Shown here: in pieces, positions 11,457 to 20,900 of the stretch
How the letters are laid out: each line of letters begins with the position of its first letter
Numbering within the stretch: position 1 is the first letter of the stretch
Origin: JADKAV01 sp963704075
GTDB lineage: Bacteria; Actinomycetota; Actinomycetes; S36-B12; UBA10799
Direction of reading: 5' to 3'
Length of the DNA stretch: 64,000 nt
Assembly (NCBI GenBank): GCA_963704075.1
Contig: CAVPGV010000019.1
Span: 124,001 to 188,000, forward strand
Notes under the pieces: generated by a model
The model's input: only the letters and a program-made list of their open reading frames with translations
Databases searched by the model: none
Told to the model about the DNA's origin: nothing
Translations under genes and position numbers: made by a program

Positions 11457-12406
11457 GATGCCTCCCGCACTTTCTCCGCAGCCCGCAGACGCACCGAACG
11501 TGCCCGTGGATTCGCCGCGATTTCCTGTTCCGACGCTACCTCTGATCCACGCGTAATCAGGCGAAGCCACGGCCGCGAGTCGGGCGGGACCACCGGCATG
11601 TCGGGTGGCGCGGAGTCCTGCGAACCGCGCCGCAGTGCCTTCTTGACCATCTTGTCCTCCAAGGAGTGATAACTGAGAACGACCAGGCGCCCACCGGGGC
11701 GCAACCGGTGCAGGGCGACCGGCAGCGCCTGCTCGAGGCTGAGGAGTTCGCCATTGACCTCGATCCGGACGGCCTGGAAGGTCCGCTTGGCCGGGTGCCC
11801 CTTGCGTCGGGCGGCCGCGGGAATGGCAGCATCCACGGCGGCGACCAGATCGTCGCTGGTGCTCAGCGGCCGGTTCGCGACGATCTGGCGGGCGATACGT
11901 CGGGCGAAACGCTCCTCGCCGTACTGCCACAGGATCCGCGCCAACTCCGACTGCGGATAGTTGTTCAGTACTTCTTGGGCGGTCAATTCGCTGGTGGTGT
12001 CCATCCTCATGTCCAGCGGGGCGGACCGCGAGTACGCGAAGCCACGTTCGATCTCGTCGATCTGCATCGACGAGACTCCGAGGTCGAACAGGACGGCATC
12101 CACCGGACCGATGCCCGAAGCGTCGAGCACCTCGTCCATCTGGTCGTAGCGAGCGTGCTGCACCTGGACCCGGTCACCGAACCGTGCCAGTCTGCTGGTC
12201 GCCTCGGTCACCGCCTGCGGGTCGCGGTCCAGGCCGATGACGCGCGCTGCGGGAAATCGCGCGAGTACCGCCTCGCTGTGACCGCCCAGTCCCGTGGTGG
12301 CATCGACGAGCACAGGGTGTAGCCCCGGCTCGGTGTCCAGGACCGGTGCCAGCAGTTCCAGGACGCGCTCGAGCGCCACCGGTACGTGCCGCATGTCCGT
12401 GTCCAC
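11453..12406 (-). CDS. rsmH: 16S rRNA (cytosine(1402)-N4)-methyltransferase RsmH (MraW)
   Basis: SAM-dependent methyltransferase acting on 16S rRNA C1402. The SAM-binding motif VDATTGLGGHSEAVL is near the N-terminus, followed by DAVLFDLGVSSMQID and the C-terminal RLVVLSYHSLEDKMVK. I place the start at the GTG at 12406 because GAGGAG lies about 10 nt upstream. The frame also offers a GTG at 12436 and an ATG at 12394. It follows mraZ after a 180-bp gap with no gene and overlaps ftsL by 4 bp. Confidence 0.93.
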   Translation of the reverse strand: MDTDMRHVPVALERVLELLAPVLDTEPGLHPVLVDATTGLGGHSEAVLARFPAARVIGLDRDPQAVTEATSRLARFGDRVQVQHARYDQMDEVLDASGIGPVDAVLFDLGVSSMQIDEIERGFAYSRSAPLDMRMDTTSELTAQEVLNNYPQSELARILWQYGEERFARRIARQIVANRPLSTSDDLVAAVDAAIPAAARRKGHPAKRTFQAVRIEVNGELLSLEQALPVALHRLRPGGRLVVLSYHSLEDKMVKKALRRGSQDSAPPDMPVVPPDSRPWLRLITRGSEVASEQEIAANPRARSVRLRAAEKVREAS

Positions 12407-12586
12407 GCTGGGTCTTCTCCTCGTCAGTCCATGCACTCCGGTCCCCGTCCGCGCGATGCGGATGGGGCCATCTTGGATCCGGGGAAGTGATTCAAGATGA
12501 ATGGCGGTGGGTTCACCGCCGGTGCTGCGTCGGCCGGGGGCCGCAGTTCATGGGGTTCAGGTCGGTCGGGTTGTCGATTCGGTCCT

Positions 12587-13018
12587 TTAGAACAGTCCCG
12601 GCACCACCTCCTCGGTCAGTCCGGCGAACTGGTCGTCCTGGGTCTGCAGATACTCGTTCCAGGCCTGCTCGTCCCAGATCTCGACCGTGGAATGGTTGCC
12701 CACCACGACACACTCCCGTTGCAGGCCGGCGTAGTCGCGCAGCGACGGCGGCACCGTGATCCGGCCCTGCTTGTCCGGCACCTGATCGAAGGCGCTGGAG
12801 AAGAGCACGCGCGAGTAGGCACGCACGCCGGCATTGGACTGGGAAGCCTCGCGCACCTTCGCGGCTGCCGCTTCGAACTCGGCTATGGGCCACAGCACCA
12901 GCGATCGGTCCTGCCCCTTGGTCAGCACCACCCCGTCGGACAGTCCGGGGCGGAACTTCGCCGGCAGGATAATCCGGCCCTTCTCGTCGACTTTCGGAGT
13001 ATGGGTGCCCAGAAACAT
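12587..13018 (-). CDS. mraZ: Transcriptional regulator MraZ
   Basis: AbrB-fold DNA-binding protein that heads and regulates the dcw operon. It is 143 residues with the two SpoVT/AbrB-like repeats: FLGTHTPKVDEKGRIILPAK near the N-terminus and VPDKQGRITVPPSLRDYAGL in the second half. A strong ribosome-binding site (GGAGGTGGGG) precedes the ATG. Four TGGNG boxes with 10-bp periodicity lie 36-70 bp upstream and probably are its own operator, giving autoregulation. Confidence 0.95.
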   Translation of the reverse strand: MFLGTHTPKVDEKGRIILPAKFRPGLSDGVVLTKGQDRSLVLWPIAEFEAAAAKVREASQSNAGVRAYSRVLFSSAFDQVPDKQGRITVPPSLRDYAGLQRECVVVGNHSTVEIWDEQAWNEYLQTQDDQFAGLTEEVVPGLF

Positions 13019-13053
13019 CGGACCCCACCTCCTTCAACGATCGTCACTTGGAG

Positions 13054-13088
13054 CCCCACAGTACTCCATTTCCCTCCACTTATCACCA
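13054..13088 (-). promoter_or_regulatory. MraZ operator: four TGGNG boxes at 10-bp spacing
   Basis: On the minus strand, reading towards mraZ, there are TGGTG, TGGAG, TGGAG and TGGGG at 13084-13088, 13074-13078, 13064-13068 and 13054-13058. Each pair is separated by exactly 5 nt. Repeated TGGNN boxes with 5-nt spacers are the known binding pattern of MraZ octamers. The array lies directly upstream of the mraZ ribosome-binding site. A TTGAAA that could serve as a -35 lies just upstream, but I see no convincing -10. Confidence 0.82.
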
Positions 13089-13486
13089 CTCAGTACGTTT
13101 TCAACTCCCCATTGCACCCTGGACCTCCTCCCTCGCCCATCGCGGACGCAGCGCGTGGAGTGGACTGCAGCCTGCGTTCAGAGGTCTTCAGAACTCAGCC
13201 GGGGAGTTGGCGCGGCCTCTGGTGGCGCCCCGACGCTTCGGCTTTGGCCCGCCTGCGAACGGGGGCACTACGCCTTCTGGCGACAGAACGGCCTGTGACT
13301 CACCGAGAGGTTGCTTGGCTCCTTCATGACCACAGACTGGGCATGACCTCCGCGCCACGTCCGGGGCACCCGTTCAGCAGCGTCGATGACGAGCTGACCC
13401 GCAGGTGGCAGCCCACATGGGACCGTCAGCCCGCGACACGACCGTCGACAAGGATCAAGACAGTTTCGGCGTGCGCACGGTGCTGG
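13089..13486. other. Gene-free stretch between the PAS-GGDEF gene and the mraZ operator
   Basis: About 400 bp without a credible reading frame; the open frames here are short and Arg/Pro-rich. It holds the presumed dcw promoter and one copy of a dispersed two-block element (13213-13225 and 13271-13297) whose other copy lies downstream of the crtD-like gene near 31.8 kb. No RNase P or tRNA signature was recognised. Confidence 0.5.
13213..13297 (-). repeat. Dispersed intergenic element, copy 1
   Basis: On the minus strand a 27-nt block (13297-13271) containing CCGTTCTGTC is followed, after about 45 nt, by a 13-nt block containing CCACCAGAGG (13225-13213). Both blocks recur in the same order and orientation at 31778-31804 and 31838-31850, with 3 mismatches in 27 and 1 in 13. 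The first block contains a small stem ACAG/CTGT. Function unknown. Confidence 0.5.
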
Positions 13487-15876
13487 TCAGGTGAGCCGCA
13501 CGACCTGATCCCGGCCAGCTTCCTTGGCCAAGTACATGGCCTGGTCCGCGCGGGCCACGAGCGCGTCCACATCGTCATCAGTTGCCGCCATCGTTACCCC
13601 GATGCTGATGGAGGTGGGAACGACGTGACCGTCGAGTCTGCGCGGGTTCGCGCACAGCGAGCCGGACCTTCTCGGCGATGGCCATCGCGTCGTCCATGCT
13701 GCGCACTCCCTTCAGGATCAGCAGGATCTCGTCACCTCCGACCCGGGCCACGATGTCCGCAGATCGCACGCAGGACTGGATCCGGGTCACCACGATCTGC
13801 AACAGCCGGTCCCCGGCGCGGTGTCCCAGCGAGTCGTTGATCCCCTTGAACCGGTCGATGTCGCAGAAGGCCACGGCCAACTGGTCACGGTCTGCGTCGT
13901 CCGATGAGAGGGAATGCACCAACTGGGCGAGGGCTTCGCGCCGATTGACCAGACCGGTGAGGTCGTCGGTGCGGGCCCGGGCATCGAGGGCCTGTTCGGC
14001 CTCCAATTCGGCCTGGATGTCGCGCCATCCACCCACGATCTTGATCGGCTGACCATCATCGTCGCGCACGACGTGCACCGTCGCCTCGACCCAGCGGACC
14101 TCGCCGCTCTTGGTCGGCATCCGGAATCGCGATCGACTTCGACACACCGGCCAGGGCCTCTTCGGTCTCCCGGACCACCCGCTCCCGGTCCTCGTGCACG
14201 ATCAGGTCCAGACCTGGCTTGCCGATGAAATCCTGCGGGCAGTGAATCCGAGGATCGACTGGACCCCGTCGGACACCCATTCGGTGATTCCGTCGATCGA
14301 CACCTGGTACACCACGTCGGTGGCATGTTCGGCCAGGAGCCGGTAGCGGGCCTCGGAGGCCTCGAGCGCCTCCTGGGAATCGCATCTGCGCCTGGATGTC
14401 GTGGATGACCACCACGATCGACAGCACCTCCCCCCGCTCGCCGCGAACCGCACGCGCGGTGGCCTGCATCCACCGATAGGCGCCATCGATGCGCCTCAAA
14501 CGCAGGCGGGTGCTCGCCGAATCCTGCCCCTCCCAACAGTTCACGCAACACCGAACGTGCCATCGGGAGGTCGTCGGGGTGAACCAGTGCCACCGGGTCG
14601 GTCATCGCATCGTCGGGGGACCATCCGAGCAGGCGCCGCACCGCTGGCGAGATCCACCTCACCGATCCGTCCACGTCCTGGAAGGCGACGATGTCGCTGC
14701 TCTCCTCGAGCAGAACCCGGTAGCGCTGCTCGGACTCCACGAGGGCCTGCGCAGCCGCGAAGCGCTGTGTGACGTCCCGCCAGGTGACGGCCAGGCCGTC
14801 GTCGACGGGGACCGCTCGCAGATCGAATCGCCCTGCACCACCATTCAGGGGCCGGTAGGCGAAGTCGTTGAGCACCAGGGGCACACGCTCGGTGATGACC
14901 CTGCTCAATCGAGCGAATTCCGCGCCACCCAGGACGCCTGGATCGACGTCGGAGACGGTTTGTCCGACCAAATCCTGGCGGGCGAGGCCGAGGAACCGAC
15001 AGGCCGCCGGATTGGCTTCGATGAAACGGAAGTCCACGATCGTGTCGTCCCGATCCCGGATGGCCTCCATGAGTACTTGGGCGTCAAGTTGGGCATCCAG
15101 GGTGGCCCGCAGCAGTTGCCGCTCGACCTCGGCCGTCCGGTGCGCCCGGGCGACCTCGTCGACATCGTGCCAGCCGAGCACCGCGCCGGTGACGTGTCCT
15201 TGCGAGTCGCGAGCAGGACGAGCGGTGGTGGAGATGAACCGGAGCTTGCCATCTGCGGTCACCATGCGCACGATCACGCCCGAAACGGTCTCGCCGTCCA
15301 GCACACGGCGCGTGGATCTCGGCGATCACCCCGCGATCGCGTTCTGCCAACAGATCGCCCAGCGCACTCCCGAGTAGGCGCTGCGGACTCCAGCCCGATG
15401 ACGTGATCGAGTCCGAGACCCACAGCACGTGCCCGGCCCGGTCGGTCTCCAGCACCACATCGTCGGCCCCTTCGGCGACCATCCGGTATCGGCCGTCCAC
15501 GGCCGCGGCGGGCTCGGACGGGGCGGGTATCTGCGGTCAGCCCTCCGCACAACAGCAGGACGTCGCCCTTCTTCACGACCGTGCGCGCGATCTGATGCAC
15601 CCATACCGAACCGCCGGCTCGGGTGCGCACCCGCAGGTTCATCATGGTGGGGGTCGAGGGAGCGGCGTTGAACGCCGCCAACATCAGTTCACGGTCGCGC
15701 GGGTCGACCGCACCGAGCCACAACCGCGGATTCGCCGTGTAGTCGCCCTGGCGGTACCCGGTCAGATCAACCACCGACTCGGAGATGTACTCCAACCGCA
15801 CCTCCGGCTGCAACTGCAGGACATATGTCACGTCGAGCAGAGTCCCGAGACAGTCCTGGTCGGCAGCCAAAACCAC
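13487..15876 (-). CDS. Multi-PAS diguanylate cyclase (GGDEF), seven apparent frameshifts
   Basis: Predicted cytosolic c-di-GMP synthase with several PAS/PAC sensor repeats and one C-terminal GGDEF domain. I see no membrane segment and no EAL domain. PAS-type stretches include VVDLTGYRQGDYTANPRL, ETDRAGHVLWVSDS, VDFRFIEANPAACRFLGL and WISPAVRRLLGWSPDDAM. The catalytic motif reads RVGGDEILLIL, with RSAD five residues before GGDE, the expected inhibitory I-site. The protein is spread over several frames that join at about 15531, 15310, 14533, 14379, 14238, 14132 and 13640. With the frame repaired no stop codon interrupts it, and it ends at a TGA at 13487. The GTG at 15876 has GAGAGGAG upstream. 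Confidence 0.82.
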
Positions 15877-16118
15877 GCTCCTCTCCCCCGTGACGAGATC
15901 TTATGCCACTCCAATTCACCCGTGCCGGCGAAACAATACCCATCGGGGGCGAAAATCACCTGAAGGAGTGCAATACGGACCCGGATTCAACTGATTCCGT
16001 AGATGCGCTTCGTTGTGGAACGCACGACGGCATTCCGATTGACATTGTCGAAAGGTCACAACGACATGAGTCGTTTTCAGCACGACGTGCAAGGAGCGCG
16101 AACGCTCTTCGCCGAGAT

Positions 16119-16532
16119 TCAGCTCTCCCTGCCGTCGCGGCGATTACGGTCTTGCCAGCGTTGTTCGAACCGTGACATGAAGCCGGACTGACCCTTCGCG
16201 GGCTTCGGGCTGGGTCCGGTGGTCGGTCCGGGTGCGGACGTCCCGTCGGCCTCAGCCTTCTTGGCGGGTCCATGACGCAGGCCGGAAACCACCAGGAACA
16301 CCGATGCCAGCATGACGATGAAGCCAACGACGCCCAACGGCGTGAGGCTGGCCGAGACCCCGGCTAGCAGCAATCCCATACCGGCCAGCGCCCCGACGAC
16401 ACCTCCGATGATCCGGCGACGGTCGGCCCCGGACGAACCATGGCGCAAAGAAGTGGCGAATTTCGGGTCCTCAGCCATGAGGGCCCGCTCCATCTGCTCG
16501 AGCAGTCTCTGCTCATGCTCTGAGAGGGGCAC
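16119..16532 (-). CDS. DUF3040 family membrane protein
   Basis: Small actinobacterial membrane protein of 137 residues. The N-terminal PLSEHEQRLLEQMERAL matches the start typical of DUF3040. Two hydrophobic segments follow at about residues 40-60 and 67-85, then a Pro/Ser/Lys-rich tail. No function is known for the family. It is a single gene between the GGDEF gene and dinB, with 240 bp upstream that hold no other gene. Confidence 0.85.
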   Translation of the reverse strand: MPLSEHEQRLLEQMERALMAEDPKFATSLRHGSSGADRRRIIGGVVGALAGMGLLLAGVSASLTPLGVVGFIVMLASVFLVVSGLRHGPAKKAEADGTSAPGPTTGPSPKPAKGQSGFMSRFEQRWQDRNRRDGRES

Positions 16533-16657
16533 GTTCCTTCCTCCGTACTTGAGGTTCCGCTAGTTCGATACTTCGCGGCTAATGGTAACGATACGGGTAG
16601 CGGGCATGAAAGGAAACCCGAGAGGTCCCTTGATGTGTCAGGTTCCGGTCAAGATCC

Positions 16658-17890
16658 TCAGACATCGTCCGATCGGCCGATATCGAGCAGGCTCGCGGGA
16701 CGCACGACGCCATCCCCGAACCGCGCCGCCGCCTGGTCCACCGCGGTCTCCGCTTCCCGCCAACCGGCCACCGGTTCGTCCAGCGCGATCTGGTGGATGG
16801 CCACATCTGCGGGCGTCAGCTTCTCCGCACGGACCCCGACCAGTCGCAGGCGGGCCCGTTGCAGGCCCAGGGCGTCGTACAGGGTGCCCGCCTGGTGGTA
16901 GATGTCGCGTCCCACATCGGTCGCTTCCGGCAGCGTGCGGGAACGCGTCAGCGTGGTGAAGTCGGCGAACCGGACCTTGATCGATACCGTGCGCGCCACC
17001 CAACCGGCCGACCTCAACCGGGCGGCCACGTGGTCGGAGAGCTTCAAGAGGTGACGGTGGATGACCTCGTCGTCGTCGACGTCTCCGGCGAACGTGTGCT
17101 CTGAGCCCACACTGCGCTCCCGGGTGGTCGTACTCACCTGCCGCTGGTCACGGCCCCACGCCAGGTCGGCCAGGTGGCCGCCGGCCGCCGGACCCAGCGC
17201 CCGGCGCAGGACCGGGCGTGGAAGATGCGCCACGTCGGCCACGGTCCGCACACCGAGGCTGTGCAACTGTTCCTCCGTGCGCGGACCCACCCCCCACAGC
17301 GCGCCGACCGGCAGCGGGTGCAGGAACGCCAGCACCGACTCCGCCGGGATCATCAGGACACCGTCGGGTTTGGCGTGGGCGCTGGCCACCTTGGCCACGA
17401 ACTTGTTGGGAGCGCCGCCGACCGAGCAGGTGATGCCCTGCTCGTCGAACACCCGTGCCCGCAGGGTCTCGGCGACCTGTGTCGGACTGCCGTACTGACG
17501 CAGGGCACCACTGACGTCCAGGAACGCCTCATCCAGGGACAGCGGTTCGACACTCGGGGTGATCGAGGAGAAGATCTCCATGACTCCGGCGCTCACCCTC
17601 GAGTAGCGACGGTGGTCCGGGGCGATCACCTGCGCGTCCGGGCACAACCTGCGCGCCCGGCCCATGGACATGGCAGCGCGCACACCGAACTCACGGGCCT
17701 CGTAGGTGGCCGACAGCACGACCCCCCGGGACCCGGATCCGCCGACGATGACCGGCTTGCCCCGCAGCATCGGTCGGCTGAGCAGTTCCACCGAGGCATA
17801 GAAGGCGTCCATGTCCACGTGCAGGATCGTGCACGTGGAATCGTCACGCGGCGCTGGGAAGTCCAGCTTGCCGGTGGTGCGCCTGCTCAT
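16658..17890 (-). CDS. dinB: DNA polymerase IV (Y-family, DinB)
   Basis: Y-family translesion DNA polymerase of 410 residues. The catalytic motifs are intact: DMDAFYASVE (Asp26, Asp28) and SLDEAFLDV (Asp120, Glu121). It is therefore a catalytically competent Pol IV rather than the inactive ImuB found beside dnaE2 in mycobacteria. A thumb helix-hairpin-helix region (GALWGVGPRTEEQLHSLG) and a little-finger domain follow. The ATG at 17890 has AGGAGG at ideal spacing. It lies 46 bp after dnaE2, probably as the last gene of the SOS-type operon. Confidence 0.94.
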   Translation of the reverse strand: MSRRTTGKLDFPAPRDDSTCTILHVDMDAFYASVELLSRPMLRGKPVIVGGSGSRGVVLSATYEAREFGVRAAMSMGRARRLCPDAQVIAPDHRRYSRVSAGVMEIFSSITPSVEPLSLDEAFLDVSGALRQYGSPTQVAETLRARVFDEQGITCSVGGAPNKFVAKVASAHAKPDGVLMIPAESVLAFLHPLPVGALWGVGPRTEEQLHSLGVRTVADVAHLPRPVLRRALGPAAGGHLADLAWGRDQRQVSTTTRERSVGSEHTFAGDVDDDEVIHRHLLKLSDHVAARLRSAGWVARTVSIKVRFADFTTLTRSRTLPEATDVGRDIYHQAGTLYDALGLQRARLRLVGVRAEKLTPADVAIHQIALDEPVAGWREAETAVDQAAARFGDGVVRPASLLDIGRSDDV

Positions 17891-17936
17891 CGCCGCCTCC
17901 TGATGGCATCCTCGCCTACTCCGCATTGCCTCATGT

Positions 17937-20900
17937 CTACCCCGCACTGCCAGGACTGGAGTGCCACAACTTCGCCGGTGGTTGTTTCGCCGAGGAACCC
18001 GCCGGGCGGACATCCGCATAGGGCGACTGCCGGAACCCGCTGGCATGGACCAGCACCCGGCGTACGGCTGGATCGGAGGTTCCCGTGGCCTCGGTCGGAT
18101 CCTCCATCCGACGAACCTCGTCCCCCATGGCCACCGCGGCGTTGAGCACTTCGTACACCCCTGCCACCCCTTTGCTGCGCCACACCGCATGGAGTTCGGG
18201 CAACGGCCAGCATCCGGTGGCACGCACCGAGATCCCCCGGCGTCCGGTGCGCCGGATCACCCCGGTTGCCAGCATCAGCCAGGAATGGAAGACCGTGCGG
18301 GCGTACGGTCCCTGCGCATCTTCGAAGAACGTGAGGTCGATGGGTCCGGTGGAATCGTCCAGGGATAAGAAGATCACCCGTCGACCGCTGCGGATGGGCG
18401 GGGTCTGGGTGGCCACCTTGATCCCCGCGACCATGACCTGCGCCCGGGATCGGTGCGCCAGCAGATCCCTGGCACGCACCACGCCCAGTTCGGCGAACAT
18501 CGGCTCGTAGAACGAGATCGCGTGGCGCGTCACGTCCAGGCCGAGGATCTCCACCTCTGCCTGAACCCGGTCGGCCACCGACATCTCCGGCAGGCCGCTG
18601 GCGCCTTCCGGCTCACCGATCGGCAGTGCCAACTGCGCGACGTCGGCTGCATACGTCCTGGGCGCCTTCGACTGGGAGGCCACCTTCGCGGCCAGCCCAC
18701 CACCGGCCGGTGATGTCACCTGGGCCGGCCGCACCCGGCGCCGGCCACCACAGCGGTGCAGGTCGGCGACCTGCAGCAGCAGATCCCGGCGAGTGATGTG
18801 CCCGACCCGGCGGGATCCGGTGATGCCATGGACCGCATCGAATCCCCCGGCGCGCACGAGGCGTTCGACCACCGGCCGCGCCACGGCGGTCCGCGACCAG
18901 AAGTCCGCAAGGTCGATAAAGGGCTGCGCGGTCTCGATCTGCCGGACCTCCACGTCGCTGATGCCTTTGACGTCGGCCAGCGACAACCGGATGCCGTACC
19001 GGTCCGCCACCTTCTCCACCCGGTACTCCCCGGTCGACGTGTTGACGTCCAACGGCAGGATGGTGACCCCGCTGTTGCGGGCCTCGTCGAGGATCAGTCG
19101 CTTCGGATACATCCCCGGGTCGTGGGTCAGCACCCCAGCCAGGAACGCCGCTGGGTGGTGCCGCTTCAACCAGGCGGAGTGGTAGGTGGGCAGGGCGAAC
19201 GCCGCGGCATGGGCCTTGCAGAACCCGAAGCTGGCGAAGGCCCGCAAGACCTCCCAGACCCGCTCCACCGTGGCCAGGTCATAGCCCTTCTGCAACGCCG
19301 CCGGGATGAACCAGGTCCGTACCTGCACCTGACCGTCGGGGGTGCCCAGTTGCCGGCGCACCTCGTCGGCCTCGGCCAGCGAGCAGCCACTCATCACCGA
19401 CACCAGCCGCAGAACCTGTTCGTGGAACACCACCACGCCGTGGGTCTCCCGCAGCGCCGGCTCGAGGTCGGGGTGCAGGTGCAGGGGTTCGCGCCAGCCG
19501 TGCCGGGCGGACAGGAAGGGGGTGATCATGTCGCTCTTCACCGGTCCCGGCCGGAACAAGGAGATGTCGATGATCAGGTCGTTGAAGTCCCGCGGGCCGA
19601 ACTTGCCGATCAACTCGCGCTGTCCCGGCGACTCGATCTGGAAACATCCCAGCGTCTTGGCCGCGGTGATGAGCTCGAAGGTGTCCTGGTCGTCGAAGGG
19701 CAGGGCGTCGAGGTCGATCGCCACCTCGTCCACCCGGCGGACCTCACTGACCGCGTGGGCCATCGCCGACTGCATCCGGATGCCCAACACGTCGAGTTTC
19801 AGGAAACCCATCGCCTCGACGTCGTCCTTGTCGAACTGACTCATCGGGAACCCCATCCAACTGGCCTCCACCGGGGTGCGGTCCAGCAACGACGAGTCGG
19901 ACAGCAACACGCCACAGGGATGCAGCGCGATGTGCCGGGGCAGGCCGTCCAGCGACTCCACGAAGTGCAAGAAGCCGTCCAGCAACCCGCGATCGGCGAG
20001 TTTGCCGACCATCGAGGTCCGCAACTCGGGAAGTTCGGCCAGCGCCGATCGGGCGTCACGGGCGCGGATGTGCGGGAAGGCCTTCGCGAAGTCGTCGATC
20101 TCTCCCGCGGGGAACCCCAGTGCGGCCCCCACATCCCGGACCGCGTGCCTGACCTTGTAGGTGTCGCGCATGCTCACGCAGGCACTGCGATCGGCTCCGA
20201 ACCGGTCGACGATACGGCGGTAGATGTCGGTGCGGCGAGCGGACTCCACATCGATGTCGATGTCGGGCAGCACCCGGCGCAACGGCGAGAGGAAGCGTTC
20301 CATGAGCAGGTCGTGCCGGATCGGATCCACCCCGGAGATGCCCAGCAGGTAGTTCACCACGCTGCCGGCACCCGAACCGCGGGCGGCCACCCGGATCCGC
20401 ATCGTCCGGATCAGGTCCACCACCTCGGCGACGGTCAAGAAGTACCCGGCGAAACCCAGTGTGGCGATCACGGTGAGTTCATCGTCGAGCCGCGACGACG
20501 CGGCCTTCACCTCCCGAGGGGTGAACCGGGTGTGCAGCGCCGCTTCACAACGAGCCCGCAGAAGGGCATCGGCACGTACCGCGTCCTCGCGACGCTGTGC
20601 GTGGCGGTGCCGGCGGGCGGAGTATCCGGCCATGATCGGACCGCTCGGTTGCGCGGGTGGGCGACCGGACAGCAGGACGTCGAGTTCGGGCACGTGGATG
20701 TCCCCGATCCCGAAATCGGCCACCGGGTCCAGGACACATTGTTCGGCGAGGTCCGCGGTGACGCCGAGCAGGCGGCTCGCATCCGGCCCGGCGACCTGTT
20801 CGGCGACTCCGCGCATGTGGCCGGTGGGGGTCAGGAACCCCCCGGAGTTCTCCCGGTCCAGGTGCCGGCTGTCCAGCGGGACCAGCCGGCGGATGGCATC

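Noticed and set aside
1..15876. Programmed frameshifting or true pseudogenes as the cause of the frame breaks
   Set aside because: Too many breaks in essential genes, no slippery-site plus structure pattern, and frames resume cleanly after one-base changes, often in homopolymers.
16658..17890. Calling the Y-family gene imuB because it follows dnaE2
   Set aside because: ImuB lacks catalytic carboxylates, whereas this protein has Asp26, Asp28, Asp120 and Glu121 in intact motifs.
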